Shown: positions 34,459 to 44,018, counted from the first letter of the stretch. The stretch: 64,000 nt of DNA from Arthrobacter sp. AQ5-06 (GCF_003287955.1 NZ_QMKP01000003.1:1-64000); one strand, 5' to 3'. A program made the numbers and translations. Notes: generated by a model not told the origin, from the sequence alone.

Positions 34459-35733
34459 ATGACACAGGCGGGACGCCAGGGTTCACCACGTAACAGTTCG
34501 GGACGTAACAGTTCAGAACGCAATTCTGCACAGGGCGGCGCCAGCCGTAACCCGGCACAGGGCGGCAGCGGCCGCCCCAGTGCAGCGGGCGGCGGATTCC
34601 GCGCCGGCGCCGGCAAGCGCAGCGCCGGATACGGCGGCGGCGACCGGCCGTACAAGGCCCCGAGGCCCCGCGAAGAGCCATTTGTAGATCCCGGCGATGC
34701 CCCGGCGTCGCCACCGGCCGGCCGCGGGGCCTCCGACTGGAAGCCAGCCGCCAGCCCATCGGCGCGCAAGCCTGCCGCTCGCAAGCCTGCCGCTCGCAAG
34801 CCTGCCGCTCGCAAGCCGGGCGCCAATAAAGCTCCCGGCACCCCGGGCGCACTCAAACCCAAGCCACGCACCGGCAGGCCCGGAGCAGCGGCGTCACGCG
34901 CCTTCGGCAGCGAACGTTTTGGCCAGAACCTGGGTCCCGTGCGCAAGCCTGCCCGCAAGCGTGGACCCCGCGATGCCGTTCCGCAGTCGGAAATGCACGA
35001 CGCCGACGGTACCCGCCTGCAGAAGGTCATGGCCCAGGCAGGCGTGGCTTCGCGCCGCGTCTGCGAAGAGATGATCTCCGAAGGCCGGGTAGAAGTCGAC
35101 GGCCAGGTGGTCACTGAACTTGGTGTCCGAGTGGACCCCAAAACAGCGGTCATCCACGTCGATGGCCTGCGCGTCCAGCTGGATGAAAACCTCGTGTACA
35201 TGGTCTTTAACAAGCCCAAGGGCGTGGTGTCCACCATGGAGGACCCCGACGGGCGTCCCTGCATCAGTGATTTCGTGCGGAAGACCCACCAAGGCGAACG
35301 CCTGTTCCACGTGGGCCGGCTGGACGTCGCCACCGAAGGTCTGTTGCTGCTGACGAACGACGGCGAACTGGCCAACCGGCTGACCCACCCGTCCTACGAG
35401 GTCCCCAAGACCTACCTCGTCCAGGTTCGCGGCCCGTTCCCGCAGGGAATCGGCGCCCAGCTCAGGGAAGGCGTGGAGCTTGAGGATGGCTTTGCCTCCG
35501 TTGACTCCTTCAAACTGGTGGACTCCACTCCGGGCCACGTGCTGATCGAAGTAGTCCTGCACTCGGGGAAGAACCGGATTGTCCGGCGCCTGTTCGACGC
35601 CGTCGGGTTCCCGGTCCTGCGCCTGGTGCGCGTCAAGGTGGGTCCCATTGGCCTGGGCGATCAGCGCCAGGGCAGCATCCGCAACCTTGGCAAGCAGGAA
35701 GTCGGCCACCTGCTGGCATCCGTAGGACTCTGA
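34459..35733 (+). CDS. rluB: Pseudouridine synthase, RluB family, with long basic extension
   Basis: The protein has 424 residues. Residues ~1-175 are a low-complexity Ser/Asn/Gly then Lys/Pro/Ala/Arg-rich region with KPAAR repeats. The S4 domain follows (RLQKVMAQAGVASRRVCEEM), then the catalytic domain with FNKPKGVVSTMEDP and the GRLDVATEGLLLLTNDG motif holding the catalytic Asp, and NRIVRRLFDAVGFPVLRL. It isomerises a uridine in 23S rRNA. Upstream GAAGGACGG acts as the ribosome site. The basic extension probably adds RNA binding; this is inference. It sits between scpB and tyrA. Confidence 0.9.
   Translation: MTQAGRQGSPRNSSGRNSSERNSAQGGASRNPAQGGSGRPSAAGGGFRAGAGKRSAGYGGGDRPYKAPRPREEPFVDPGDAPASPPAGRGASDWKPAASPSARKPAARKPAARKPAARKPGANKAPGTPGALKPKPRTGRPGAAASRAFGSERFGQNLGPVRKPARKRGPRDAVPQSEMHDADGTRLQKVMAQAGVASRRVCEEMISEGRVEVDGQVVTELGVRVDPKTAVIHVDGLRVQLDENLVYMVFNKPKGVVSTMEDPDGRPCISDFVRKTHQGERLFHVGRLDVATEGLLLLTNDGELANRLTHPSYEVPKTYLVQVRGPFPQGIGAQLREGVELEDGFASVDSFKLVDSTPGHVLIEVVLHSGKNRIVRRLFDAVGFPVLRLVRVKVGPIGLGDQRQGSIRNLGKQEVGHLLASVGL
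34765..34817 (+). repeat. 15-bp tandem repeat in rluB
   Basis: CGCAAGCCTGCCGCT occurs three times in exact tandem (34765-34809) plus an 8-base partial copy, coding RKPAA units. Exact identity suggests recent expansion. Confidence 0.88.
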
Positions 35734-35736
35734 GGC

Positions 35737-36846
35737 ATGTCCGCATTTCGCTCGCACGGGCGGGGGCACCTCAACGGGCCGGTCGTGGTGATTGGCACCG
35801 GCCTGCTCGGTGCCAGCATCGGGCTGGGCCTGCGTGGACGCGGTGTGCCCGTGTTCCTGTCTGACCCGTCGCCTACTAACCAGGCGGTGGCCGTCGACAT
35901 CGGTGCCGGCCAGCCCCTGGACCAGCTTGGGGACGAGGCGCCGGAGCTCGTTGTGGTGGCAGCACCGCCGGACGTGACCGCCGACGTCGTGGCCCGTGCG
36001 CTTGCCGACTATCCGGGTTCCGTGGTAGTTGACATCGCCAGCGTCAAAGCCGCCATCCTGGCGGAGTTGGGCGGCCGCGGCGCGGACCTCACCCGCTATG
36101 TGGGAACCCATCCGATGGCAGGGCGCGAAAAGTCCGGGCCGGTTGCGGCCCGCGGCGAGCTCTTCACGTCCATGCCGTGGGTGGTTTGTCCGGGCCTGGA
36201 GTCATCCGCTGCTGCCGTGCAGACTGCGCGCTCCCTCGCCACGGACCTGGGAGCTGTGGTTTCCCAGTTCACTGCCGACGAACATGACGAAGCCGTGGCC
36301 TTGGTGTCGCACCTGCCCCAGATCATGTCCTCCCTGCTGGCCAGCCGGCTGCAGGGAACGCCGCTTCATGCGCTGTCCCTCGCCGGCAACGGCCTGCGGG
36401 ACGTCACGCGGATCGCCGCCAGCGATCCCACGCTGTGGGTCCAGATCCTGGGCGGCAACGCGGGGAAGGTCGTGGAGATCCTTTACGGGGTCCGCGAGGA
36501 CCTGAACCGGCTCATCGGCACGCTGGAGGAACCGTTTGCGCCGGGCGCCAGGCTTGACCTGGCCCAGCTGATCAGCGAAGGCAATGCCGGGCAGTCCCGT
36601 ATTCCGGGCAAGCACGGTGGCCCGCCGCAGGCCTACTCCTGGCTGACGGTCCTCGTGGATGACCGGCCGGGTCAGATCGCACAGCTCCTCACCGAAATCG
36701 GTGAGATCGGCGTGAACGTGGAGGACCTGCGGCTGGACCATTCCTCGGGCCAGAACGTGGGCATGGTGGAGCTGTCCGTGCTGCCGAACAAGCATGACCA
36801 ACTGATCGAAGCACTCAACGACCGCGGATGGCGGGTATTGCAGTAA
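35737..36846 (+). CDS. tyrA: Prephenate dehydrogenase
   Basis: The protein has 369 residues. The NAD(P) site VVVIGTGLLGASIGLGLRGRG lies near residue 16; the GTHPMAGREKSG substrate motif with its catalytic His lies near 123; SHLPQIMSS follows near 190. The last ~75 residues form an ACT domain (LTVLVDDRPGQIAQLLTEIG). It oxidatively decarboxylates prephenate on the way to tyrosine; the ACT domain suggests feedback control. It starts 3 bases after rluB and is immediately followed by cmk. Confidence 0.92.
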   Translation: MSAFRSHGRGHLNGPVVVIGTGLLGASIGLGLRGRGVPVFLSDPSPTNQAVAVDIGAGQPLDQLGDEAPELVVVAAPPDVTADVVARALADYPGSVVVDIASVKAAILAELGGRGADLTRYVGTHPMAGREKSGPVAARGELFTSMPWVVCPGLESSAAAVQTARSLATDLGAVVSQFTADEHDEAVALVSHLPQIMSSLLASRLQGTPLHALSLAGNGLRDVTRIAASDPTLWVQILGGNAGKVVEILYGVREDLNRLIGTLEEPFAPGARLDLAQLISEGNAGQSRIPGKHGGPPQAYSWLTVLVDDRPGQIAQLLTEIGEIGVNVEDLRLDHSSGQNVGMVELSVLPNKHDQLIEALNDRGWRVLQ

Positions 36847-37560
36847 ATGACACAGGAACTTCTTGACACTCTTCCTGCCTTGCGCGTCGGCAGGCCCTTG
36901 GTGGTTGCCATCGACGGGCCGTCAGGCTCCGGCAAATCCAGCGTGAGCAAGGAAGTGGCCCGCCGGCTGCACCTTGCCTACCTCGACACCGGCGCCATGT
37001 ACCGGGCCCTGACCTGGTTCTGCGTCACCAGCGGAATCGACCTCAGCGACGCCGCCGCCGTGGAGCAGGCTTCCCGCGACCTGGTCCTGGAACTTAGCAC
37101 CACACCGCGGGAGGATTACGTCCGTGTGGACGGGACCGATGTCACGGACGCCATCCGTGAGCCGGCAATTTCGTCGGCGGTCAGTGCCGTGGCCACCACC
37201 CTTGGTGCCCGGACCGAACTGATCCGCCGACAGCGTGAGCTCATTGAAAAGCACCACCGCCGCATAGTGGTGGAGGGCCGGGACATTACCACTGTCGTGG
37301 CGCCGGGCGCTGAAGTCCGCATGCTGCTGACGGCCAGCGAGGAGGCCCGGCTTCGCCGCCGCGGCTTCCAGCTGGGCGGCACGCAGAATGCCGAGCAGCT
37401 CGCCGCCCAGGTCACCCAGCGCGACGCCAAGGATTCCACGGTGGTGAATTTCACCCAGGCTGCCGACGGTGTTGTGACCCTGGATTCTTCCGATCTGGAC
37501 TTCTCCGAAACCGTGGACGCTGCGCTCGTGATCGTCACGAAGGTGCTTAACCGTGACTGA
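36847..37560 (+). CDS. cmk: Cytidylate kinase
   Basis: The protein has 237 residues. The P-loop AIDGPSGSGKSSVSKE lies near residue 20, the LDTGAMYRALTW CMP-binding motif near 45 and VVEGRDITTVVAPGAE near 140. It phosphorylates CMP and dCMP. ATG abuts the tyrA stop with no gap, and its stop overlaps the GTG of the acyltransferase gene. The first ~15 residues are an extra leader beyond the usual start. Confidence 0.94.
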   Translation: MTQELLDTLPALRVGRPLVVAIDGPSGSGKSSVSKEVARRLHLAYLDTGAMYRALTWFCVTSGIDLSDAAAVEQASRDLVLELSTTPREDYVRVDGTDVTDAIREPAISSAVSAVATTLGARTELIRRQRELIEKHHRRIVVEGRDITTVVAPGAEVRMLLTASEEARLRRRGFQLGGTQNAEQLAAQVTQRDAKDSTVVNFTQAADGVVTLDSSDLDFSETVDAALVIVTKVLNRD

Positions 37561-38272
37561 CCGCGGCCTACGGCTTCCCTCCGGCTGGACCATGACATGG
37601 AGCCGGCCCGTCGGCTGGCTCCTGGACCATGCGGTGTACCGGACGTCCGTCACCGGCGGGGACAACGTGCCTACTGGGGGGCCGGTGATCTTTGCCGGGA
37701 ACCACATCAGTTTCCTGGACGGGCCGGTGATGTTCGGCGCGTCGCCGCGTCCCATGCACATCCTGGTTAAGAAGGAGATGTTCAAAGGTTTGCTGGGTCG
37801 GGTCCTTCGGGCCTCGGGTCAGCTGCCGGTGGACCGCTCCGGGGACCGGGCTGCGCTGCTGCTGGGCAAGGACATGCTCGACGCCGGCCGTTGCATCGGG
37901 ATTCTTCCGGAAGGTACTCGGGGGAGTGGCCAGGCAGCGGACATCAACAACGGGGTGGCCTGGCTGGCGCTGAACTCGGGCGCCCCCGTGGTTCCCGTGG
38001 CGATCCTCGGCACCCGGACGGGCAACGAACACCTCGACACGGTACCCAGGCCGGGGCGGCGGTTCCACGTCAGCTTCGGCAACGCACTGACCCTCAGCCG
38101 CAACCCCGGCGAAACGGGCCGTGCTTCAATGGACAGGGCGGGAATGGAAATCCGCGCTGCGCTGGCGGGGCACGTCCAGGAGACCATCCAACACAGTGGG
38201 CAGCCTTTGCCCCACGCGGATTTCCGCACGAACTTCACAGCAGTAGCCGGGACGCCGGCAGATGACCACTAA
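37553..38272 (+). CDS. 1-acylglycerol-3-phosphate acyltransferase-like (PlsC family)
   Basis: The protein has 239 residues from GTG 37553, which overlaps the cmk end. The HX4D motif is [10 protein letters not shown] near residue 49, and LPEGTRGSG (the third plsC motif) lies near 122. It transfers acyl chains to lysophosphatidate or a related acceptor; the exact substrate is unknown. A second PlsC gene is at 54996. It lies between cmk and der. Confidence 0.9.
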   Translation: MTDRGLRLPSGWTMTWSRPVGWLLDHAVYRTSVTGGDNVPTGGPVIFAGNHISFLDGPVMFGASPRPMHILVKKEMFKGLLGRVLRASGQLPVDRSGDRAALLLGKDMLDAGRCIGILPEGTRGSGQAADINNGVAWLALNSGAPVVPVAILGTRTGNEHLDTVPRPGRRFHVSFGNALTLSRNPGETGRASMDRAGMEIRAALAGHVQETIQHSGQPLPHADFRTNFTAVAGTPADDH

Positions 38273-38282
38273 GGAAAGTGCA

Positions 38283-39833
38283 ATGAGCGATACGACTCAA
38301 ACCTCCGGCCACTCCGGCGCCGGCGAAGACGAATACACGCCCACCGGCACGGACCAGGTGGCCGAGCGGCTGGCCGCCATGGACGACGACGAAGCGGAGA
38401 TGCGTGCCGAGTCGCTCCGCGCCGGCCTGGCCGACTACGAGCTCGACGAGGAAGACGCCGCCCTGCTGAGCGGCGACTACGAGGACGAGGACTTCGACGG
38501 TCCGGTCAAGCTCGATCCGGTGCTTGCCATCATCGGACGTCCCAACGTGGGCAAGTCCACTCTTGTGAACCGCATCCTGGGCCGCCGCGAAGCCGTTGTC
38601 GAGGATACTCCCGGCGTGACGCGGGACCGGGTGATGTACTCGGCACACTGGAACGGCCGCAACTTCACCGTGGTGGACACCGGCGGCTGGGAGCACGATG
38701 CCCGCGGCATCCACGCCCGGGTGGCCGAACAGGCCGAAATGGCCGTGGAAATGGCCGACGCCGTGCTCTTCGTCGTCGACTCCGCGGTGGGCGCCACTGC
38801 AACGGACGAGGGCGTCATGAAGATGCTCCGCCGCAGCAAGAAGCCGGTCATCATGGTGGCCAACAAGGTGGACGACTTCGCCCAGGAGGCGGACTCCGCC
38901 ACCCTGTGGGGTCTCGGCTTCGGTGAGCCTTACCCCGTCTCCGCCCTGCACGGACGCGGCGTGGCCGACCTCCTGGACCACGTGATGGACACCCTGCCGG
39001 AGTTCTCCACGATTGAGGGCCTGGAGCGCTCGGGCGGCCCGCGCCGCATCGCGCTGATCGGCCGCCCGAACGTGGGCAAGTCATCACTGCTGAACAAGCT
39101 GGCAGGGTCCGAGCGTGTAGTGGTGGACAACACCGCCGGAACCACGCGTGATCCGGTGGATGAGTTCATTGAGCTTGGCGACCGCACCTGGCGCTTTGTG
39201 GACACGGCAGGCATCCGCCGCCGCCAGCACATGGCACAGGGCGCCGACTACTATGCCTCCCTCCGGACGCAGGCCGCGCTCGAAAAGGCGGAGGTCGCCG
39301 TCGTTCTTCTCGCCGTTGACGAAGTCCTCAGCGAGCAGGACGTACGCATCCTGCAGTTGGCCATCGAGTCGGGCCGTGCCCTGGTGCTGGCCTTCAACAA
39401 GTGGGACCTGCTCGACGACGAACGCCGCACCTACCTGGAGCGCGAAATCGAGCAGGACCTGGCCCACGTGGCCTGGGCGCCCCGGGTCAACATCTCCGCG
39501 CTGACGGGCTGGCACAAGGACCGTCTGGTTCCTGCCCTGGACCTGGCCCTGGAGAACTGGGACAGGCGCATCGCCACTGGCAAGCTCAACGCCTTCCTCG
39601 GCGAGCTTGTGGCGGCGCACCCGCACCCGGTCCGCGGGGGAAAGCAGCCGCGCATCCTGTACGGCACGCAGGCGTCCAGCCGGCCGCCGAAGTTTGTGCT
39701 GTTCACCACCGGATTCCTGGACCCGGGCTACCGCCGCTTCATCACCCGCAGGCTCCGCGAAACGTTCGGTTTCGAGGGCACGCCCATCGAGGTCAACATG
39801 CGCGTCCGCGAAAAGCGCGGCAAGAAGCGTTAA
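38283..39833 (+). CDS. der: Ribosome-associated GTPase Der (EngA)
   Basis: The protein has 516 residues with two tandem G domains: [14 protein letters not shown] near residue 84 with [12 protein letters not shown] and NKVD; and [14 protein letters not shown] near 260 with [13 protein letters not shown] and NKWD. A KH-like domain ends in a basic tail. It acts in 50S subunit assembly. The first ~75 residues are an acidic extension common in actinobacterial Der. ATG 38283 is chosen because AAGGAAAG (38271-38278) precedes it. Confidence 0.95.
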   Translation: MSDTTQTSGHSGAGEDEYTPTGTDQVAERLAAMDDDEAEMRAESLRAGLADYELDEEDAALLSGDYEDEDFDGPVKLDPVLAIIGRPNVGKSTLVNRILGRREAVVEDTPGVTRDRVMYSAHWNGRNFTVVDTGGWEHDARGIHARVAEQAEMAVEMADAVLFVVDSAVGATATDEGVMKMLRRSKKPVIMVANKVDDFAQEADSATLWGLGFGEPYPVSALHGRGVADLLDHVMDTLPEFSTIEGLERSGGPRRIALIGRPNVGKSSLLNKLAGSERVVVDNTAGTTRDPVDEFIELGDRTWRFVDTAGIRRRQHMAQGADYYASLRTQAALEKAEVAVVLLAVDEVLSEQDVRILQLAIESGRALVLAFNKWDLLDDERRTYLEREIEQDLAHVAWAPRVNISALTGWHKDRLVPALDLALENWDRRIATGKLNAFLGELVAAHPHPVRGGKQPRILYGTQASSRPPKFVLFTTGFLDPGYRRFITRRLRETFGFEGTPIEVNMRVREKRGKKR

Positions 39834-39980
39834 TTAGGGCACACCGGGGGCGTGCAGGCGGCAAAGTGTCACTTGCACCCTCCGGAATCGTGTAAGCTTT
39901 TCAAGGTGGTTCGGCCGGACTGCTGAGTTGAAATCCTGGCTAACATCAGGAGTAAACGCAGCGGAGAACGGCGGAACTAA

Positions 39981-40056
<76 letters not shown>

Positions 40057-40057
<1 letters not shown>

Positions 40058-40102
40058 AAACAGAAGCGTCCCGGAGAATCTTCTCCGGGACGCTTCTGTT
40101 TT
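40057..40102. terminator. Perfect bidirectional terminator after tRNA-Pro
   Basis: A 22-bp perfect stem (40057-40078 with 40081-40102) with a 2-base TC loop, beginning AAAACAGAAGCGTCCCGGAG and ending in TTTT. The A and T runs on both sides let it serve the tRNA (+) and the minus-strand glycosylase operon that ends at 40136. Confidence 0.95.
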
Positions 40103-40135
40103 GTGCCGTCCTTTTCGGATGTTTCGTCACCTGGC

Positions 40136-41005
40136 CTATTTCAGGAACTTCGATGTCCTGCGGTCCGCCAGCATCTTTCCCTTGGTCTGGCACGTGGGAC
40201 AGTACTGCAGGGACGTATCAGCGAAAGACACCTCCCGGACAGTGTCACCACACACCGGGCAACCCTCGCCGGTGCGGGCATGGACCCGCATGTGGCTGCG
40301 TTTGACGTCCTTGAGCTCGCTGGGTGGCTTGCCCTCGGCCTCAGCCAGGGCAGTTCCGAGCACGCTGTGGATGGCGTCGTACAGCACCTGCACTGTGCCG
40401 CGGTCCAAGGACTTGGCGATGGCAAAAGGGGAGAGCCTCGCAGCATGCAGGATCTCGTCGCTGTAGGCGTTCCCGATCCCCGCGATCACGCTCTGGCTCC
40501 GCAGGACGCCCTTGATCTGCTGGGAAGTGGACTGGAGAATTTCCGCCAGCATGTCGGCGTCGAACGCTGCGCTGAACGGGTCCGGCCCGAGTGCCGCGAT
40601 GCCCGGCACATCCTGGGGGTCGTGCACCACGAACACAGCCAGGCTCTTTTTGGTTCCCGCTTCGGTGAGGTCCATGCCGTGCTCACCGTCCGGCCCGGTG
40701 AACGCCAGCCGGGCGGCGATGTAGCCCTTTCCCATCCGGAGCTGGGTGCCGGTGGGGGAGTCCGTGAAACGGACCCATCCCGCCCGGGCGAGGTGGAAGA
40801 TAAACGACGGCCCGTCGGTGTCAATGCTGACAAACTTTCCGAACCGCCGCACGCCGCCGACCGTGCAGCCCTGCAATGCCGTGAAGGGCGGATCCGCTGT
40901 CTTCAGCACCGCAAAGGAAACGATCTGGATCTTCCGCACCACCGATCCGCGCAGGTGCTCGTCCAGGAAACCGGTCAGGCCTGCAACCTCGGGTAGCTCC
41001 GGCAT
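40136..41005 (-). CDS. Fpg/Nei-family DNA glycosylase
   Basis: The protein has 289 residues, start MPELPEVAGLTGFL at 41005 with the catalytic N-terminal Pro2 and Glu3. The helix-two-turn-helix region reads IAGIGNAYSDEILHAARLSP, and the C-terminal zinc finger has CPVCGD and YCPTCQT. It removes oxidised bases and cuts the strand. It differs from standard MutM after PELPEV, so the substrate may be Nei-like. It starts 4 bases after the upstream membrane-protein gene's stop. Confidence 0.92.
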   Translation of the reverse strand: MPELPEVAGLTGFLDEHLRGSVVRKIQIVSFAVLKTADPPFTALQGCTVGGVRRFGKFVSIDTDGPSFIFHLARAGWVRFTDSPTGTQLRMGKGYIAARLAFTGPDGEHGMDLTEAGTKKSLAVFVVHDPQDVPGIAALGPDPFSAAFDADMLAEILQSTSQQIKGVLRSQSVIAGIGNAYSDEILHAARLSPFAIAKSLDRGTVQVLYDAIHSVLGTALAEAEGKPPSELKDVKRSHMRVHARTGEGCPVCGDTVREVSFADTSLQYCPTCQTKGKMLADRRTSKFLK

Positions 41006-41009
41006 GGCT

Positions 41010-41639
41010 TTACCTGAGGCCAGCCTGGCTATCGGTTGCGGCCGGTGCCTCAGGAACAGGTGAGCTGGCCGCCTGGTCTTTGGCCGCCTTGGCAGCCATG
41101 GAGCGCTCGGCATCAACCCTCTTGAGCGCTTTCATCTTCCTGCCGCGCTGCCGCCAGATCCTCCACAGGACCACGCCAACCACAAAGATGACAGCGGCGG
41201 CGATGGCTGAGATCTGCGTCCACAACGGGAACCACGTGGCCTCGGTGCCAAGGATCCGCTGGCCGTTGTGGGCGGCCTGCGAGCTGCCGAACATGATTCC
41301 GGCGGTCAGCAGGTTGGGGGAGGCGAGGGCCACAGCGGCAACAAGGATGACGAGCTTCCAAGGCCAAATCACGGCTTTGCGCATTGCCTGCCAAGCCACC
41401 AGGAGGGGGATGAATGTGAAAACGAACCCGTAGAACATCCCTACCAGGATGCCGGCCCCAAGATTGCCCTGGACTTGGTTGCGGATAACATTCGCCCACC
41501 AGACCGGGAGGATGGCCGCAAAGGCAAAGTAAGCGATGCTGAGGACCACCAACGCCACCGCGCCGAGGATGATCCGCGCCGCCCAGTTTGCCTTTTTCCC
41601 GGGCGTTTCCTGTGGGTGTGTTCGCATGCGTCCCATCAT
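41010..41639 (-). CDS. Membrane protein of unknown function
   Basis: The protein has 209 residues from ATG 41639, 8 bases after a GAGGAGG ribosome site; upstream in-frame starts (41717, 41756) lack one. About four hydrophobic spans are visible (IILGAVALVVLSIAYFAFAA, a GILVGMFYGFVFTFIPLLV span, LVILVAAVALASPNLLTAG and ISAIAAAVIFVVGVVLW). The C-terminal tail is basic then Ala/Pro-rich. No family is recognised. It forms a two-gene operon with the glycosylase and is divergent from gcvH. Confidence 0.78.
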   Translation of the reverse strand: MMGRMRTHPQETPGKKANWAARIILGAVALVVLSIAYFAFAAILPVWWANVIRNQVQGNLGAGILVGMFYGFVFTFIPLLVAWQAMRKAVIWPWKLVILVAAVALASPNLLTAGIMFGSSQAAHNGQRILGTEATWFPLWTQISAIAAAVIFVVGVVLWRIWRQRGRKMKALKRVDAERSMAAKAAKDQAASSPVPEAPAATDSQAGLR

Positions 41640-41745
41640 GTCAGAATCCTCCTCGAACGCCCGTTGAGTTGTGCCTATACTTTCAGCGGCGGCTTCTTTA
41701 CTTGGCCCCGTTGACATTGGTGATTGACCCGATGAAAGGCCCCTG

Positions 41746-42129
41746 ATGAGCAACATTCCCGAAGACCTGTCCTACACCGCAGAGCATGAGTGGGTATCCG
41801 CCCCCAACGACGGCGTGGTCCGGGTGGGTATCACCGATTTCGCGCAGGACGCACTCGGAGATGTTGTCTACGCCCAACTGCCGGAAGCCGGCACCAAAGT
41901 CACCGCGAACGAAGTCGTGGGCGAGGTCGAATCCACCAAGAGCGTCAGCGATATCTATGCTCCGGTCAGCGGCGAAGTCGTCTCACGCAACGAATCCCTC
42001 GATACCGATTCGGCCTTGATCAACTCCGATCCGTACGGCGACGGCTGGCTGATCGAGATCCGGCTTGCCGAAGCGGACGCGGTGGAATCCTTGCTCAGTG
42101 CATCCGAGTACGAACAGCAGGTAGGCTGA
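41746..42129 (+). CDS. gcvH: Glycine cleavage system H protein
   Basis: The protein has 127 residues. The lipoylation motif is VGEVESTKSVSD with Lys near residue 65, and the YTAEHEWV start and GDGWLIEI end are typical. It carries the aminomethyl group between the P and T proteins. The gcvP and gcvT genes are not nearby; gcvH adjoins garA, as in M. tuberculosis Rv1826-Rv1827. Confidence 0.95.
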   Translation: MSNIPEDLSYTAEHEWVSAPNDGVVRVGITDFAQDALGDVVYAQLPEAGTKVTANEVVGEVESTKSVSDIYAPVSGEVVSRNESLDTDSALINSDPYGDGWLIEIRLAEADAVESLLSASEYEQQVG

Positions 42130-42274
42130 AGCTAACGGGTTCATCCGGTCGGGCCAACGGGCGTCTTCGCACGTCAGTGGCCGGATCGGGGCCCGGCAAC
42201 GGATCCGCGAGGCGAATCCGTGAGGGCAAATGTTGATTGCAGGCGTGAGAGCTGCAGCGAAAGAGGAGGAATCC

Positions 42275-42751
42275 ATGGTTGGCCACGAACAGGACCCTGC
42301 CGAAGGCGAGTACGGCACAGGTGCGGCCGGGGCTTCGGAGACCACCTCGATCCACCTCACCCCCGTCTCCGACGAGCCCACTATCGCCCCCAAGCTGTCC
42401 ACGGACGAGCGTTCATCCGTGGAGGCGCTGCCGGCCGGTTCCGCGCTCCTGGTCGCCCACAGCGGCCCGAACGCGGGTGCCCGCTTCCTGCTTGACACGG
42501 ACATCACCACGGCCGGCCGTCATCCTGACGCTGACATCTTCCTAGATGACGTCACCGTATCGCGGCGCCACGTCGAATTCCGCCGCACTGCGCGGAGCTT
42601 TGAAGTGGTGGATACAGGCAGCCTCAACGGCACCTACGTTAACCACGACCGCGTGGACAGCGTTGAGCTAAGGTCCGGGAACGAAGTCCAGATCGGCAAG
42701 TTCCGACTCACCTTCTACTTGAGCCCTGCCCGTGCAGCAGGCCGCGCCTGA
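42275..42751 (+). CDS. garA: FHA-domain metabolic regulator GarA/OdhI
   Basis: The protein has 158 residues. An N-terminal ETTS motif (residues ~21-24) matches the kinase-phosphorylated Thr pair of GarA/OdhI. The FHA domain follows with AGRHPDADIFLDDVTVSRRH and GSLNGTYVN, close to mycobacterial GarA. Unphosphorylated GarA binds and inhibits 2-oxoglutarate dehydrogenase and acts on glutamate metabolism; phosphorylation switches it off. AGAGGAGGA lies 4-5 bases before ATG 42275. The 145 bases to gcvH hold no gene. Confidence 0.93.
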   Translation: MVGHEQDPAEGEYGTGAAGASETTSIHLTPVSDEPTIAPKLSTDERSSVEALPAGSALLVAHSGPNAGARFLLDTDITTAGRHPDADIFLDDVTVSRRHVEFRRTARSFEVVDTGSLNGTYVNHDRVDSVELRSGNEVQIGKFRLTFYLSPARAAGRA

Positions 42752-42768
42752 TCCCGGGACATTTGCCT

Positions 42769-43491
42769 GTGGCAATGGCACAACCGGAACGCCGGGGGCC
42801 CCAAGTTCTGAACATCGGGGAAGTCCTCGCGCAGCTCAGCGGCGACTTTCCGGGTATGACCGCGTCGAAAATCAGGTTCCTGGAAGAAAAAGGACTGATT
42901 AATCCGCGCCGTACTCCGGCCGGATACCGGCAGTACTCGGATGGTGACGTCGAACGTCTCCGTTTCGTGCTGGCACTGCAGCGGGACCAGTACCTTCCAC
43001 TCAAAGTCATCAAGGACTACCTTGATGCGATCGACAGGGGAGAACGGCCGGAAAACCTGCCGCCCGGCGTCGTGGTTTCGCCGCGGATCGTTTCGGATGA
43101 ACTGGCCGTGGAGCTTCAGAACCACGGACGGAAATTCAGCGAGGAACAGCTGCGGACTCAATCCGGCGCCAGCATTCCGTTGCTCCAATCCCTGCTGAGC
43201 TTCGGGCTAATCAGCCACAGCAACGGCAAGTTTGACGAGCACGCCCTCCAGGTGGCCCGTGCCTGCGTGCAACTGGAGAGCCACGGCCTTGAACCGCGCC
43301 ACCTGCGTCCGTTCCAGGCCGCCGCGGAACGTGAATTCGGGCTCGTGGAGCGGGCAGTAGCGTCGCTCGCGTCCCGGCGCGATTCCGCCTCACAGGCGCG
43401 GGCTGCGGAAGCGGCCCGCGAAATCAGCGACCTCTGCCTGGTCCTGCACCGGGCACTGGTTCAGGACCGTATCTCACGTATGGACATCTGA
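42769..43491 (+). CDS. ftsR: MerR-family regulator, FtsR type
   Basis: The protein has 240 residues. The MerR helix-turn-helix and wing read LNIGEVLAQLSGDFPGMTAS then KIRFLEEKGLINPRRTPAGY, and the C-terminal half is a long helical domain rather than a metal-binding loop. Orthologues (Rv1828; FtsR of Corynebacterium) regulate ftsZ. Start is uncertain: GTG 42769 is 9 bases after GGGA, while ATG 42775 and TTG 42763 are in frame. It overlaps the next gene by one base. Confidence 0.85.
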   Translation: MAMAQPERRGPQVLNIGEVLAQLSGDFPGMTASKIRFLEEKGLINPRRTPAGYRQYSDGDVERLRFVLALQRDQYLPLKVIKDYLDAIDRGERPENLPPGVVVSPRIVSDELAVELQNHGRKFSEEQLRTQSGASIPLLQSLLSFGLISHSNGKFDEHALQVARACVQLESHGLEPRHLRPFQAAAEREFGLVERAVASLASRRDSASQARAAEAAREISDLCLVLHRALVQDRISRMDI

Positions 43492-43994
43492 TGATCGAAG
43501 TGGAGATCGTAGGCGTTCGCATCGAACTGCCGTCCAACCAGCCGCTCGTCCTGCTGCGCGAGATCCACGGCGAACGTCACGTGCCCATCTGGATCGGGAC
43601 TCCAGAGGCAAGTGCCATCGCACTGGCCCAGCAGGGGGTAGTGCCTCCGCGCCCGATGACCCACGACCTCCTGGTTGACGTGGTGGAGTCCCTGGGCCAT
43701 TCGGTTGTCAGCGTCAACATTGTGGCCGTTGAGGACAACATCTTTTATGGCCAGCTCCAGTTCGAGAACGGCACCACCGTCAGCTCACGCGCATCGGACG
43801 CCCTCGCGATCGCGTTGCGGGCCAAATGCCGCATCTGGTGCGCGGACTCCGTGATGGACGAAGCCGGAGTCCGCATTACCGAGCACGACGAGGGCGAGGA
43901 CACTGACCCGGGCCCCACAGTGGACGAGGAGCGCGAACTGCGGCGCTTCCGTGAGTTCCTGGACGATGTGGAGCCTGAAGATTTCGATGGCTGA
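43491..43994 (+). CDS. DUF151 bifunctional nuclease family protein
   Basis: The protein has 167 residues. The DUF151 core reads VEIVGVRIELPSNQPLVLLR, then LPIWIG-like HVPIWIGTPEASAIALAQ near residue 30 and SRASDALAIALRAKCRIW near 98. The C-terminal ~40 residues are acidic. Some relatives show RNase/DNase activity, but the role in actinobacteria is not settled. It lies between the two MerR genes, as Rv1829 does, and is translationally coupled to the first. Confidence 0.9.
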   Translation: MIEVEIVGVRIELPSNQPLVLLREIHGERHVPIWIGTPEASAIALAQQGVVPPRPMTHDLLVDVVESLGHSVVSVNIVAVEDNIFYGQLQFENGTTVSSRASDALAIALRAKCRIWCADSVMDEAGVRITEHDEGEDTDPGPTVDEERELRRFREFLDDVEPEDFDG

Positions 43995-44000
43995 GATCAC

Positions 44001-44018
44001 GTTAAGGTTAAAGTTGAG
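44001..44018. repeat. Three tandem hexamers GTTAAG-GTTAAA-GTTGAG
   Basis: A T/A-rich triple repeat (GTTRAR) lies 42 bases before a promoter in the gap between the DUF151 gene and the second MerR gene. A candidate activator or repressor site. Confidence 0.5.
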
